The notes: a model not told the origin generated them from the sequence alone. A stretch of 64,000 bases of DNA from Angiostrongylus vasorum (GCA_018806985.1 JADANN010000437.1:1638501-1702500), one strand, 5' to 3'. Counted from the stretch's first letter, positions 22,111-34,072 are shown. A program made the numbers and translations.

Positions 22111-22204
22111 TGCCCCCGTATTTACGTGTGATAGGCAATTTCATGAAGTTTGCGTGCACAAATACGATTACAGTAACATTCCCAGGGTGCTAAACGATCA
22201 ATAC

Positions 22205-22450
22205 GCAGATGAGAGTATAAAGCTAGAGCCTCCCAACTTTGACTAACCGCTGAGGGGTGCGACATGCATTGGACCCCATCAAGCATCGTAAAAGTGATTG
22301 GATGTATATCTAAACAGTGCCTTATGATGGCTATGTATCTGTACATATCCAGTTAGATCTATCCATCTAGAAAAGATTGGTACTAATTCACCGCCCATGG
22401 ACAGATGGAATGCTCGGTGAGAATTACTAACCACTGCGCCACCCATGCCC
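22205..22450 (-). repeat. SINE-A, diverged
   Basis: The minus strand retains the A box (GGGGCATGGGTGGCGCAGTG, 22431-22450) and end blocks (ATGCATTGGACCCCATCAAG on the + strand). Confidence 0.55.
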
Positions 22451-22451
22451 C

Positions 22452-23050
22452 TAATGATATGTTCATCACGACAGCAATTGAAGATATCAGCCCACTAATA
22501 AGTTAATATTTTCTCACTCGCAGACGACGCCGAAGAGAACGGCTTTGCTGCGAATGCATCACTTGCTGACTAGAGAAAGGCCTGGTTGCTGAGCGACGAG
22601 TAGTTAACTAGGCCCATATAGACGATCTTCTTACTATGGGGCTACCTTGCTTATTCATGGATACGTGCTCAAGCCAAGAAGGCTAGGCTCGACTATCTTG
22701 TCGGGCACTAGACATGAATAAATAATCCATCCTCGCTGATGTTTCCCGGGACTAATCGGTCCCAGCAATCGATTCTTCTCCTCCCTCGTGGGAATTTATC
22801 TATGCATTCATCGGCCATTGACAGAAATAGTTTTTCTCCTGTCGTTTGCATTGAATCGACCATCGTTTCCAAGCGTTCTTGCCACCATCTTTTTTCAAAC
22901 AGAAGTCGAAATTTATTGGAGGACTAGGTAGAGCAAATTGTTCGACTGAAGCATAACTACTAGAAAATATCCGAACGGCTTGTCTTCTGCTGATTTTGGA
23001 TGAATAAGATCAAATTCTTTTTTCTGTTTACGTAGGAATTTTTTTTATTT
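22452..23050. other. No gene seen
   Basis: No repeats or coding families recognised. Confidence 0.4.
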
Positions 23051-23054
23051 CATT

Positions 23055-23425
23055 CTATTTCACCCGTCTTCACGTCTACTCTGCGGATCCCAGCACTTCC
23101 CACATTCAATTCGTTTCCTGGCATCCACTGGCCACGAAGATCTTCCAACTTTTACGTGTGACTTCAGATGCTGCTTGAGGATTTGTCTTTCCATCTTGAA
23201 TGTCGTAGAATGCCCGTCGAGCGATTCCCACTGGAGTCCTGAGATAGCCGGGCTGGAGCGTTCCCAACTGGATTGCAGAGAGTGATTTTTTTTTCGCAGA
23301 CAAGGTCGATACCAATCTCCCGACCCCGGAGGGATGAGAGGCTTGGTTGGCCCGGAGAGGAATCGAACTAGCACCATGCTCGTGATGATGGACATCGCTA
23401 CCACTGTGCTATCCGCTCGATCTAC
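23055..23425 (-). repeat. SINE-D, complete copy
   Basis: The minus strand starts with GCGGATAGCACAGTGGTAGC (A box) and TGCTAGTTCGATTCCTC (B box), then CTCTCATCCCTCCGGGGTCG and an ~250 bp body. This is a clear tRNA-derived SINE. Confidence 0.8.
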
Positions 23426-23579
23426 GTGGAAATTTGAAGAAGAAAAGCCTCGAAGTGAAGTACGATGCCGTAATTAGTGTCCGAGATGAAAGAGGAAAAT
23501 CATGGGACAAAGAATGCGTCCTCATATCACGTCGCTGAAAGTTTGTCTTCAAAGGACTCAATAATAGTCCTGCCTAATT

Positions 23580-23790
23580 TTGACTTCTTATTTACTGCCT
23601 ACTCTTTTTAGCGGCAGGGTATGCGTTGCGAAATATAACTTTTAATGATGCTGAGATATTTGCAAAACTCTGGACCGCAGGTGCCTATGGTGAGGAACGA
23701 ACGCGCTATTGTCCTTTCCGGGGAGTAGCGCGCTCACCACCACACCATGCGGGTCCTTCGTTTCGCCTGCCTCTCAGCTAGTTCATTAAA
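23580..23790 (-). repeat. SINE-B, truncated
   Basis: TACTGCCTACTCTTTTTAGC to CTCAGCTAGTTC; nearly identical to 20290-20470, so probably young. Confidence 0.75.
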
Positions 23791-23791
23791 A

Positions 23792-24600
23792 GTCCTGCCT
23801 AAATTCAAGCAGTACAGGTACTGAATGAGTTTAATAGGTAAAACTGCCTCGAAAATTAATGGTGTCATAAGACAGTAGTACAACCATGACTATTGCACGT
23901 TTACAAATTGGTAACTATAACCAATTTCAGCACTAAATCGATAGCCTGTCCATATTCCAAGCGAGATTCCAGTACTTTAAGGTCGAATAAAACTGGTGTA
24001 GTAGCATGCTTCTAAAGCTGTTTCACTGGGCACCTTGGTGACAATATGTGCTCGGATGCGAATGAGTCCTTTAAGTTGTGACTGATGTTTCGAATCCGTT
24101 TACTGATTTCTTGTACTGATATTTTCCCGGTCTTGTACTGATAATGCTTCCCATCAATTTCTCGCTGGTGAGTTATCATGCATTTTCGTTGGTCCTACTC
24201 CTCTGAAAGTCCTGCTGGTACTGCCGTCCTGCTATAAGTCCTTTTCAGCTTGCATCGTTCTCCTCTTTGAGTAGGTCCCAGTAAAATGAGTAACTGAAGT
24301 CCCAGAATAGGGAGTCAAAACATCGATTTATGTATTGCTTTTTTTATATACAAGTGGAACCTACTTTCCTCCACTAGATATCTTATACACATGGCTTATT
24401 GGTCTTAAAATACCCGGTACCATTGATCTAGTTCTCACTAATGTCATAATTTCGGAAAACTTTACCAAACACCGTTAGATATAAGTGACTCGTCTATTGT
24501 TTCGCTTAACTAATCAGGTTTTGATGGTCACTGAACTAAAATCGGTTATCGATCGCTGGCGCCAATCTGTGGGCACCATCGTCGCCTTCACTTTTCGTCC
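23792..24600. other. Upstream region of stam-1, no gene seen
   Basis: No recognised repeats. It may contain the stam-1 promoter or an untranslated first exon, but no specific element can be supported. Confidence 0.4.
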
Positions 24601-24626
24601 TCCGCAAAATGACATCACTGCTTCAG

Positions 24627-24790
24627 ATGGGCATTTTTGGTGATTCGAGTTCGCCGTTCGACGAATGCATCGAAAAAGTCACAGCCGAACATCTCATCAC
24701 CGAGAATTGGGCAATGATTCTGGATGTCTGTGACAAGGTGAACGCCGATCCACGAGGTCCAAAGAACGCCTTGCTTTCGATTCGTAAGAG
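24627..24790 (+). CDS. stam-1: stam-1 exon 1 (VHS start)
   Basis: Encodes [13 protein letters not shown]... through [23 protein letters not shown]...LDVCDKV is the conserved VHS helix. Ends in phase 2 at AAGAG|gtctgt. Confidence 0.9.
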
Positions 24791-27700
24791 GTCTGTTGTG
24801 TTTCGTTTTCTTACTAACTCTTATGTTACAATTATAAGTGGTAGAATTGCCTATGTTAATGGTTTTCATGAGAATGCCCATCTTCACTGGTTGTGCGGGC
24901 CCCAGCATAATCTCCACTTTTACGGAGTTTTGTAGGTCAAGCCACTCTGGTTCCCTGGAGTCCCGAGGTCAGCCTGGCCAATATCTGCCCCCAGGTAGTC
25001 ACCACCACAAGCATTCGCCGCCATTGTGGATCAAAAAGGGATTTGCCACCATGCAACTAGTTTCATATCAGAACGGTGGTGGTTCCTGGCATCGGTTTAC
25101 TCTTAGCTGGCTTCCTGATGGAAACGCCTCACTCCTTCTCAACTTGGGAGGCGTTGCCTTGGGTTGATGAATCCCCCGCCTCCGTATCCCAGCTCTACCT
25201 CTCAGCTCGACAGCCAGGAACACCTCCCAGCAGCGATGAGGCGGTAAACCGTTGGGAGGAATGCGATGTTACATTTTTCTTCATACCTCATTTTGTGTAT
25301 ATTTACTAAGTAATAAGTGTTGACCAACTGTTTATGAAATCTCTGTGGTGTGAAACTCATTGTTTCAAGTCCTATTGGTAAGTATTTTACCAGGTGATAT
25401 AGACTCTGTAAGGAATGTACCTTTGGTGGGTTTCAATAGCTTGTAAGCTTAGCTTCTTTGGATGGCCTGTCCTCAATAGTTGTGCAGGCTCCGCCATAAT
25501 CTCTATTTTTTCGGAATTTTGTTGGTTTTAATCATTGTGGTTCTCTGGAGCCCAAAGGTCTGCTCCAAGGTTATTAACTAGAATGAACCCTTATTCTAGT
25601 AGCATGTATCGCACAGTGATGGCCTTAACATCGAATATTGGTGTTTCATTAGAATGTATGCAAAATACAAATAGATGAATGAAATCCTTGGTCAAGGCGT
25701 GTGTAGTGTAGTGGTCGGAGGCGCCCTGCAATACACCTGGGATCGGTCCCGCAGCCCCTAAGCTCACCAAGCCTCCCATTCTTCCGGGGTCGGCAAATTG
25801 ACACCAGACTTGTCTGGATGGATAACAGCACTGGCTCGATGCATTGGTGGGCCACCGCGAGTCATTGTAAAGCCCAGATTTGCATTCAGTCACATTCAAC
25901 GATGCTAAATGAAGTCGTATGCTTGGTGCGTCCCTCAAGCATTGATCAACGCCGAGAGTTTTATCCTTTAATGCTTGGTCATATGCAACATCGTGTAAGT
26001 AAGAGCTAATTCCTTAGGGATGGAGCGTCGCTGTAAAAGATGAGGAGTTATTAAGAATCATGTGTTTTTCCTGAAGGAAGTCGTTATTTTCGAGTTATAT
26101 AAATTATGCTGGTTACGTACTGCTGTTTCATAGTCCTTCGTACGGTTCTTCCACTAGTTTCATTTTTCTTGAACTTTTTTTTCGCCAGATGACATATCAC
26201 CTGTATCACCTGTAGTCCCGTTGATCGTCGAGTGACTCGAGTGGGCGCCAGTAAATCTCCCATTTTTCCCTGTCGCGTGCAAGGGTAGCCCAGTGGGTTC
26301 TGCTCGCTTTAGGGACTCGTCGAGCATCATATCTTCCTTCTAGGCTCTTCTTGAAAAACTCTGACCATCGGGTCGGTGGGCTTCCTGCAGTACGTTTGAC
26401 ATCCCGAGGGAATCCAGTCACTAACGGCTCTTGTCCATCGGTTATCATTCATACGCATTACGACGTGTCCTGCCCACCTTATCTTCGACTGTTTGGCGTA
26501 CAAAACGGCATCTTTGTTTTTTTGATCGATGACGCAGGTCGTAGCTTCGGATCCCATCACTTACTTGTGTGGAACGGGATACTCCTAGCATCGTTCTTTC
26601 ATCCTCTTTACGCAGCGACCAGGTTTCTGACGCATAATTTAGGGCAGGAAGTACCGTTGAGTCGAAAAGGTGGGCACGGAGTCGTGTGTTCTGTTTCTCT
26701 TCACTACATCCTCGATGCTCTTGAAAGCTCCCCTAGGCCGATCGTTTCCCTTCTGCCCAGCTCTGGAGCTAAGTCGTTCATCATATTGATTTCCCGACCT
26801 AGGTAGACATAACTGGAGCGTTCGAAGATATTCGTTCGGTTGAGCGTGAATGGGGCGTACAAAACCAATCCGTTCTTCATGAACATTGTTTTTGTGAGAT
26901 TTAGTCGAAGACCATTCTTTCCACAGGCTTTGTCAAGGTCGACAAACATACGTTCCCCTTGGCTAATGGTGTTATAAGGACGATGTCATCAGCTTGTTAT
27001 CCCATTCCAATGTTCACATGACGTTCTGGAGAGTGGCGGTAAATAATTTTGGCGTGATGATATCGCCTTGCTTAATTCCTGTTTTGACGTCGTTGTTAAT
27101 ATCGTGGTAAAATGGTGATATCTTGGTTGAGAAATTTTTGTACAGCTCACGAAAAATCTTTATGTACTGAGTAGGGACTTGACTATCAAGGACTACCATG
27201 ACTGCTTCTATCTCAGTTGAATCAAAGGTCTTCTGTAAATCGATGAAAGTGAGACAGAGCGGTCTTTTCTACTCTCGCGATACTTCAGTGAGCCTTGTTA
27301 TCGTGTGGATGTGGTCCACCGTACTAAATTCTTTTCGAAACCCTGCTTGCTCACATGGCTGTCATTCGCCCAGCGTTCTGTCAATCCTGTTTACGGATGA
27401 CTCGAGTGAAAGGTTTGTGGACGACAGGCAGCAAGCAGATTGGGCGATAGTTGCCGATATCATGTAGGTCACCCTTCTTGAACAATAACACAGTCTTGCT
27501 GCTCTTCCTTTGAGTTGAGAGCTTGTATTCGGACAGGTAATGTGTGAACAGCCGAGCCAGTGTGGGACTGGCGGAAGGTTCTTCAGGTGTTCTGGTCTTA
27601 TCCTGTCTGGACCTGGTGCTGAATGATTTTCGCCATTGCCTTTATGGACGCTGTTACTGTTCTGTCTGGGCGTCGGAGTGCAATCATCTTGGTCGTGTAA

Positions 27701-30700
27701 TTGGCGAAGCTTCGGTGGGCTTTGCGAATGCTTTTCCCAGCCTCTGCAGCTTCGACCATTGCTTCGACCGCTGCTCTTTTCTCTTTAAGATCTTCTTTTT
27801 ATCGCCTGTATGCATTGTTTTGCAAGTTCGGATGTTAGTTCACGGTTGCCTGCAGCTCGTGCGATTCCACGTTGGCGTATCAGCTCGAGTGTTTCTGGAG
27901 ACAGGCGTCTCTTGGTGACTTTCGAACTCTCAGCTTTCATAGCGCTAAAAGATGTTGAATGTGCCGATCGTATTCTTCGTCGATGTTATCGACAACGGTA
28001 TCTGCCGAACAGCCGACTGATATATTGAATAAGTCCCATTTTTCGGTGGTTCTGTGATTTCGGTTTTTGAATTTAGCGGCGTTTTCTCCTTTACGCGACA
28101 AGTAGAATTTTGAACGGAGACAGTGGTCTGATCCCGTGTAGACATTTTGGGACAACAGCGACATCGGTTAGGCAAAACCTTCTATTTACTATGATGTGGT
28201 CTATTTCGTTATAGTACTCTCCATTGGTAGACTCCCACGTCCAGCGTTGAAGGTGGGGCTTCTGGAATTGCGAGTTACCATGGATGGTCTTGATCGCCAT
28301 GATAAACTCAGATAGCCGCTCACCCTGTTTGTTCCTTTCTAATCCATGGGTCCCAATATGACGTTCTTCAGATGTTCTTCTTGGTCCAATCTTGGAATTG
28401 AAATCTTCAATGATGACCTTGAAGAATGTATCTTGTAGAATGTAGGTCTTCTCTGTAGAACTCCAAGTCCATATAGAACGCTTCGACTTCTTTTTCGTCA
28501 TAGTGCGTAAACGACGAAGATTGTCAAGGCCGGTATTGATCCACACCTTTTTAATCGTAAATATCCGATTCGGGTTGTAAACTGTTCGAATGAATCGATG
28601 TCCATGGACAAACTCGTGTTGACGAGAACGCCGACGCCGCAGACGTCTCTACTGTCGCAGTTCCGGGGGAACAGTTATTCTCCGGTGTCGTAGACAGCGT
28701 TGAATGGATGGCGTCAACTCGTCTCAGCCAGGCCGATGACGTCGTGCCCTATCTCTTTTGCTTGCATGAGCAAGTCTTCTATCGAGGACTCGGATGCAAG
28801 TCTGCGTGCGTTGTAGGTACAGATCGTCACCATAGTTCTTTGTAATCAAGGCAGCTTCCATTGGCCCTGAGATTTTAGCAGCCTTTCCGTACTCGTCCGA
28901 CCCAACACTGCGAAATTGGGGGGCTCTTTCGGGGTCAGGGGAATGAGGCCCTTTCTTTTACTGTGTTTAGCATTTTGATACTCACGTATAGGTTGCTGGG
29001 GTCTGAACGTGGGAGCTGGGTATACTCACTGGTAGCTTGCCAGGCTCTACCAGAGTGGGCATGGAGCTTATTCGTTGGAGGCGACTCCTAACCGCCTCCC
29101 ATATACTTCCCTGTCATTTGCAGGCTTTTGGCCGAATTGACTCGTAGAATACAATCTAATGGGCGAGAACGCACCCACACACGCAGGCATGAATACGCCT
29201 AGCAAATACAGGAAATGTGTGCCAAATCGGAGCAGCAGAAACAAGGAGTCCATCCCCTGGATCCACCTGTGTCTCAGGGAAGTAAAGGTCGCTTTTGGTC
29301 CGCGATTAGCCCCCCAATCCGCCATCTGGAGACGCGTCACATAGCGTCGCGACTAACTGACTCGAGGTCCCTCATATGAGGGAGATCTGTGGAGATGACA
29401 TATAGCTGCAGCAACCGTTGTATTCGTACATATCTCAGGGAAATGTGGAATAGGATGCTAACAGTTGGCTTTGAACTTTTTATTAGATCTATTATTAGAA
29501 GCTCACCAGTGCTTTGCTTTAGGCTGAATCATCGGGATCCGCATGTTGTGCTACTTGCTCTTTCCGTCTTGGATTCATGTTGGAGTAACTGTGGTCCAGC
29601 CTTCCGCAAGGAGGTTTCGTCTGCCAGCTTTATCAATGAATTGCAGTCGAAGGCTGTTCATGTACGTTTTTCATAGTTGTTGTCCGTCAAATTCGTGTTC
29701 TACTAAGGTTTATGAGTGGTTTTTCCATCCCTTTCGTAGATCTCTTTGTTGAATAACGATTTGTGCATAAAGGTAATGGACTTTTTACTCGATTGTTTGG
29801 CGTGTAGCGCAGTGGTCGGGGGCTCCCTGCAATACATATGGGATCGATCGCTTCACCCAAGGCTCACCAAGCTTTCCATCCCTCTGGAGTTGGTGCCAAA
29901 CCTGTCTGGGAGGATAGCAGCACGGACTCGATACATCACTAAGCTACCGCGAGTCATTTATAAGGGCCAGATATGCATTCAGTCATCCCCAACAATACTC
30001 AAAGAAGTCGAATGCATGGAGTATCCTTCAGGGATTGATCAAGCCGAGAACTTTATCCCTTACTTTTTTTATCTTTTGGAATTCACCACAGTTCCGTCAA
30101 AGGTCCAGGTTTTTTTTGTTTTTCATTTTATTTCATGCGACCGTCTTCACATCTACTGTGTGGATGTCAGCACTTCTTATATTTGATTCGTTTCCCTTGG
30201 ATCCACCATCCACGATGGTCTTGCAACTTCTACGTGTGGCTTTAGCTGCTGCTTAAGGATTTTCATCTCACCTTGAATGGCGTGGAATCTGGTCGAGTCG
30301 ATTCTCACTCGAATCCTGAGATAGGCGGGTTGGAGTATTCATAGTTGAATTGCAGAAATTGTTTTTTTTTCTTTTTGGACAAGTCGGGTGCCAATATCCC
30401 CACCTCGGAGCGGGATCTAATAGGCACCGTGCACGTGATCGCAGCTATCACTACCACTGTACTATGCGCCATCGAAATCCATTTTTAATTCCAACTAAAC
30501 TCCAATCCAATGAAATCCATGTTTAACAAGAGAAAAGCACTCGTAGAAAAGGTTTGCTTTCTCTTTTTCCTCATTCGTTTACACAATTCTACGTGTTACA
30601 GAGCGCTCGTCTTATCTCCGAAAAGACGAGAATGATGATCCTGAAATGGGTAGAGAATGAATGCAAGTCAGATCCGTCATTGTCTCTTGTCAGTACGCTG

Positions 30701-33330
30701 TATAAGAATTTGCTTGCTGATGGGTACTCGTTTACATCAAACGAACCGAAAAAATCTGATAATAAGGATATTCAGGCGGTAACTTTTTTGGAACCTGTAT
30801 TTATTTCCGTTTATCCTCAGGGTTATCATATTTACAAGGAGTCAAGCAGTCCTTAATAGTTATTGTGAGAATTTTACAGGAAGAAGAAGAAGCATTAGTG
30901 AAAGCGATCGCTCTTTCATTACAAGAAGCAGAAGCACCGAAAACAAGTAGACTTTATCAGTTGCTGGACTCCACTAATTCATTATCTATGAATGGGATAA
31001 CTAATAAGTATGTTTTGTTCTGTCATTAAAGTGGTCTTTTAGTTGTCCATAATGTTACGGTTTCTGCTTCAGACCAACTGTTTATCAAGCGTTTTTGGTA
31101 AGTTAGGTATGCATAGGTGGCGTGTAGCGCAGTGGTCGGAGGCGCCGTGCAACACACATGCGTGAAATCGATCCCCGTGCCCATGGCCCACCAAGCCTTC
31201 CATCCCTCCGGGGTCGGCAAATTGGTACCAGACTTGTCTGGCAGGATAACAGCACTAGCTCGATACATCGGTAGGCCACTGCGAGTCATTGTGAAGGCCA
31301 GATATGCGTTCAGTTACCAACGAATTTATGAAGTCGAATGCACGACGCATCCCTCAGGAATTGGTCAACGTTGACGGCTTTATCCTTTTATCCTTTTTAA
31401 GTATGCATAGTTTGTTAAAGCAAGATCACGTTGAGGCTTATTTGTAATTATTTACATGTTTGCCGTTTTTAGGCTAAAGTCCAGCTTTTAGACCAAAACT
31501 GACTGAGAGGAAGGCGAAATGAAAGAAGCGGATAGTGTGGTGGTGGACGCGTTAGCCCCCAGAAAGGGTGATAGCGTGTTCGTTCCCCACTTCGATATTT
31601 GCAAATTCCTGCGGTCCGGAGTTTTGCAAATATCTCAGCATCCTTGTGGTTGTTTGCCATTTTTGTCGAGGTTTTCCTCACAAAACTTTTAGATCCACGA
31701 CTCAACGTACCGTGCGGGCTCTCTACGACTTTGAAGCGGCTGAAGACAACGAACTTTCATTTGTTACTGGAGATCTAATTACTGTAACTGATGATAGGTA
31801 TACTAAAATTCTTCCTTCTGTCTTTCTAATTATTTCGTTAACGTCGTGTACATCGGACGCCTACCCTTGCTTTTCCACTGTATGTTTTTTGAGCAATCCT
31901 AACTGGTGGTGTGGACGAATTGGTGTGCAGCAAGGCCTTTTCCCATCGAGTTTTGTTACTTCTGACCTCTCAGAAGTAAAGGTTAGTGATGCTGTTGGAT
32001 TTGTACTTACTTTTCCAGTTTTCTCTAACAGAAATCCATCGTATTTTATCTGTGAAGAAGTTTGGCAGGTATCTGGATTGTTGATACAATTTTTCCAGAA
32101 GGAGCCAGTTGTAACTACGGCTACGCCTGCTCCTCCTGTGCCAGTTATTGACGAATCCGTGCTTCTACGTTGTATTCAAATGTTGGAAGATTGTGATCCA
32201 ACAGGTGAAACTCCAGACCCACCAGAGCTGGCCGCGGTAAACTTTATCGTGTTCTTTCTTTACCACTTAAACTGCAACAGATATCTTCCGTTTTTGATCC
32301 TCTTTGTTTAGATTGAACAAGCCTCACGTTCACAAGGTCCACTCATTAATGCACGACTGGCGGCTATTGATACGCAAATTAATGCTCTCTCCGAGGTCTG
32401 TTGAGAATGTTAGAAAATATGGTCCTTTTTTAAATCCGTTGTTACATTTATATTATTAAACTTTTCGTCTCTCTCATCGTTTTTTTTCTGGCCATGTGGT
32501 TTTTTCTTCTCATTACATATTGTTCTTATTTAACTTAAATTTAGGTAGATATGGCTATTCGAGATGTTTTGGCGCTGTACGATCAAGCAGTGCAGCAAGC
32601 TCATTATCAGGTTAGTGGACAGTTGCTTAATCCTCTTTGTTCTGTTTGTTGTTGCAAGATGACCTTTGATTGATGAGAATGAGCACTTCTAGGCATCGAT
32701 ATACCAGAACACACAAATACAGTCTGCTGTAAGCATGCCGGTTCCACAGCCTGGTGTTCCTCAAAATGTGGGAATTGAGTTTAGTTTATCTCCCTGCTTA
32801 GTAATTTTATGACCCTTGTTGTAACTTTATTCGTTATTTCCCTGCAAGAAAAGTTAGGGAGGGATAAATGAAAAAGGTTCGGTGGTCGATTTGTACTAAA
32901 AACACTCTTGACATACCTTAGTGATTGACGCGATGCTGTGTCACAAGGCACTTTTTGCGGTTTTTTGAATCCTTAACAGTGATGAGAGTTATTTTCGTAA
33001 TGAAAATATGAAAATATCAAATCAACGTGCATGACAGGTCAATACCCATTCTCGAAGCTTTTCGTTTTGTCATGAGCGCCAATGAAATGTTCGGACTTTC
33101 AGGCTCCTGTGAATTTTCCGCCGACTTCATCTCAAATTCAACCCGTTTTCCCTACGTCTTGTACAAATCCGCCTACGCAAGCTGTTCCTGTAGCGAATGT
33201 TCAAACGCAACAGGATGCTCAGACTACTTACTCACAATACGGTCCAGTCCAACAAACTACTGCTTATCAACAACACTCACAAATACGGCCGGAATGGAAC
33301 ACTATACAGTATCAAGCGCAAAATTACTAA
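24627..33330 (+). CDS. stam-1: STAM (signal transducing adaptor molecule), 12 exons
   Basis: STAM pairs with Hrs in the ESCRT-0 complex on endosomes and binds ubiquitinated membrane cargo. The assembled protein is 475 residues: VHS domain (exons 1-3, ~1-150), a ubiquitin-interacting motif (exon 4, [18 protein letters not shown]), an SH3 domain (exons 5-6, [28 protein letters not shown]), a coiled-coil core region (exons 8-10) and a Gln/Pro/Thr-rich tail ending in QNY. The order and length fit the family (animal STAMs ~450-540 residues). The ATG at 24627 ([13 protein letters not shown]) is chosen over 24609 because it aligns with the family start and follows CTGCTTCAG, a possible (trans-)splice acceptor. 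Exon 7 needs removal of one T. Intron 1 is 4.7 kb and full of repeats. Confidence 0.92.
24838..25265 (+). repeat. Repeat C, long copy in stam-1 intron 1
   Basis: Begins ~50 bases after the exon 1 donor and carries the family blocks GGTCAAGCCACTCTGGTTCC, GTCAGCCTGGCCAATATCTG and ACACCTCCCAGCAGCGATGA. A shorter piece of the same family follows at 25455-25570. The family has no visible pol III boxes and is unclassified. Confidence 0.75.
25690..25975 (+). repeat. SINE-A in stam-1 intron 1
   Basis: GTGTAGTGTAGTGGTCGGAG head, GTCTGGATGGATAACAGCAC body and TCAAGCATTGATCAACGCCG end. Confidence 0.8.
26200..29345 (-). mobile_element. RTE-type LINE, antisense in stam-1 intron 1
   Basis: Element order on the minus strand: a probable 5' leader with a 90-codon frame (29068-29340), endonuclease ([15 protein letters not shown], ~28370-28400; [10 protein letters not shown], ~28180-28210; TGSDHC, ~28120-28140), then RT ([19 protein letters not shown], 27014-27080; [14 protein letters not shown] and [16 protein letters not shown], 26760-26910) and the C-terminal zone ([19 protein letters not shown], ~26430-26490). 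The F/YADD zone lies near 26960-27000. Frames are broken in several places. It is the most complete RTE copy here, with its own 3' end near 26200. Confidence 0.85.
29523..29661 (+). CDS. stam-1: stam-1 exon 2 (VHS middle)
   Basis: Enters in phase 2 after CTTTGCTTTAG and encodes [19 protein letters not shown] and SNCG, the most conserved VHS stretch; leaves in phase 0 at CAT|gtacgt. Confidence 0.92.
29795..30065 (+). repeat. SINE-A in stam-1 intron 2
   Basis: GTGTAGCGCAGTGGTCGGGG head, CTGTCTGGGAGGATAGCAGC body and CAGGGATTGATCAAGCCGAG end. Confidence 0.8.
30130..30475 (-). repeat. SINE-D in stam-1 intron 2
   Basis: Body blocks match 23055-23425 (GTCTTGCAACTTCTACGTGT, GAATCCTGAGATAGGCGGGT); the A/B-box end is at 30420-30475 on the minus strand. 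Confidence 0.75.
30602..30778 (+). CDS. stam-1: stam-1 exon 3 (VHS end)
   Basis: [20 protein letters not shown] followed by [20 protein letters not shown], matching the last VHS helices of STAM. Phase 0 at both ends (GTTACAG| and GCG|gtaact). Confidence 0.92.
30880..31007 (+). CDS. stam-1: stam-1 exon 4 (ubiquitin-interacting motif)
   Basis: Four Glu, then [14 protein letters not shown]: the acidic patch plus Ala-x-x-x-Ser-x-x-Glu core of a UIM. Ends in phase 2 at AATAA|gtatgt. Confidence 0.9.
31115..31395 (+). repeat. SINE-A in stam-1 intron 4
   Basis: GTGTAGCGCAGTGGTCGGAG head to CAGGAATTGGTCAACGTTGA end. Confidence 0.8.
31490..31660 (+). repeat. SINE-B fragment in stam-1 intron 4
   Basis: GACTGAGAGGAAGGCGAAAT to TTTTGCAAATATCTCAGCAT in promoter-sense orientation; it ends ~35 bases before the exon 5 acceptor. 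Confidence 0.7.
31693..31797 (+). CDS. stam-1: stam-1 exon 5 (SH3 first half)
   Basis: [20 protein letters not shown] carries the ALYDF motif and the acidic RT loop of SH3 domains. Phase 2 in, phase 2 out (GATAG|gtatac). Confidence 0.94.
31894..31981 (+). CDS. stam-1: stam-1 exon 6 (SH3 second half)
   Basis: [20 protein letters not shown] has the conserved WW and GLFPSxFV of the SH3 peptide-binding face. Phase 0 out at AAG|gttagt. Confidence 0.94.
32032..32068 (+). CDS. stam-1: stam-1 exon 7 (short linker, one extra base)
   Basis: A 37-base exon between CTAACAG and CAG|gtatct. Read without one T of the T4 run at 32044-32047 it gives [12 protein letters not shown], which fits the KKTVQFSDDVQV segment after the SH3 of vertebrate STAM. 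As written it stops. Confidence 0.6.
32099..32236 (+). CDS. stam-1: stam-1 exon 8 (core region start)
   Basis: A Thr/Pro/Ala linker, then [20 protein letters not shown], matching the DEDKMDQLLQMLQSTDPSD segment of STAM. Phase 0 both ends. Confidence 0.9.
32312..32395 (+). CDS. stam-1: stam-1 exon 9 (coiled-coil core)
   Basis: [20 protein letters not shown] continues the helical core used for Hrs binding. Phase 0 both ends. Confidence 0.9.
32545..32610 (+). CDS. stam-1: stam-1 exon 10 (coiled-coil core)
   Basis: [20 protein letters not shown]; the leucine-rich helix ending as in the family's EALSLYTKLM. Phase 0 both ends. Confidence 0.9.
32693..32767 (+). CDS. stam-1: stam-1 exon 11 (Gln-rich linker)
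   Basis: [20 protein letters not shown]; low-complexity tail start. Phase 0 both ends; donor AAT|gtggga is weak. Confidence 0.8.
33103..33330 (+). CDS. stam-1: stam-1 exon 12 (Q/P/T-rich tail, stop)
   Basis: 75 codons rich in Gln, Pro, Thr and Tyr after GGACTTTCAG, ending QYQAQNY and TAA at 33328. No AATAAA signal is obvious in the following 300 bases. Confidence 0.85.
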   Translation, partial: APVNFPPTSSQIQPVFPTSCTNPPTQAVPVANVQTQQDAQTTYSQYGPVQQTTAYQQHSQIRPEWNTIQYQAQNY

Positions 33331-34029
33331 GGCCTTTTCACTTACGCTTGTGGATGTAACACGAAGAGATTCTATTGCTTCTTTGCGGAGTTTGGAGAAG
33401 ATCGTTTTTCCCTGCATAGTCTTATTAATGAAGATATCTGTGTATATATTTATAAGTGTTCTATACCGTACTGCTGGGACGCGTACTAGCATACAAATGA
33501 ATTGTTTTATTTGTAAAAGATTACTTCGTGTGCTTATTTCGACTGTTGCTATGAAATCTGTAAGACTAGGGAGGCTTGTACGCATTGAGTTGCATTCGTA
33601 ACTGTGATAATCTCTCTATAATGAACTGTTTGACGTGAAATTACTCAGTAGTAGCCATTTTGTGGCCGTGAGTACTGGCTGGAATGGAAACCTAGGGACG
33701 AAAAAGTCTCGTGTAGAATGTATGGATTTTCGCGAGCATTCGTTTTTTCTTCAAGTTTTAAATTGTGATTTGTTTTACCTTTTTTCTTAATCAAGTTGAA
33801 AATATGTACGGAAGGACGGTGTTGTAACTCGGTAGAAGTGGTTGAATAGAAAAGTGTATTAGCTGTGAATGGAATCTGCAATATATTGGTATTCTCTTGT
33901 GTTGACAATCTAACCTGAGGTTGTTAAAAAATTTCCATTGTGGGTAAGATTTCAACCTCTTCATCTTCGATCTACCAATTCTTACCACAGACCATCCAAC
34001 TCGTTTCGGCACGATGCGATAGTTGTCAA
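33331..34029. other. stam-1 3' region, no further gene seen
   Basis: Contains the probable 3' untranslated region; no recognised repeat or coding family. Confidence 0.4.
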
Positions 34030-34033
34030 TAGT

Positions 34034-34072
34034 AGCTGGATTTTCGGCTGATGTCGCTTTCTTCGGAGCCTA
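34034..34072 (-). ncRNA. Decayed hammerhead core, copy 6
   Basis: The minus strand keeps GGCUCCGAAGAAAGCG and GCCGAAAA, but the cleavage triplet is changed to UCC. Probably inactive. Confidence 0.45.

Noticed and set aside
29795..29870. Apparent tRNA gene (A and B boxes)
   Set aside because: The boxes belong to the SINE-A head; no complete cloverleaf is present and the same head recurs in many copies.
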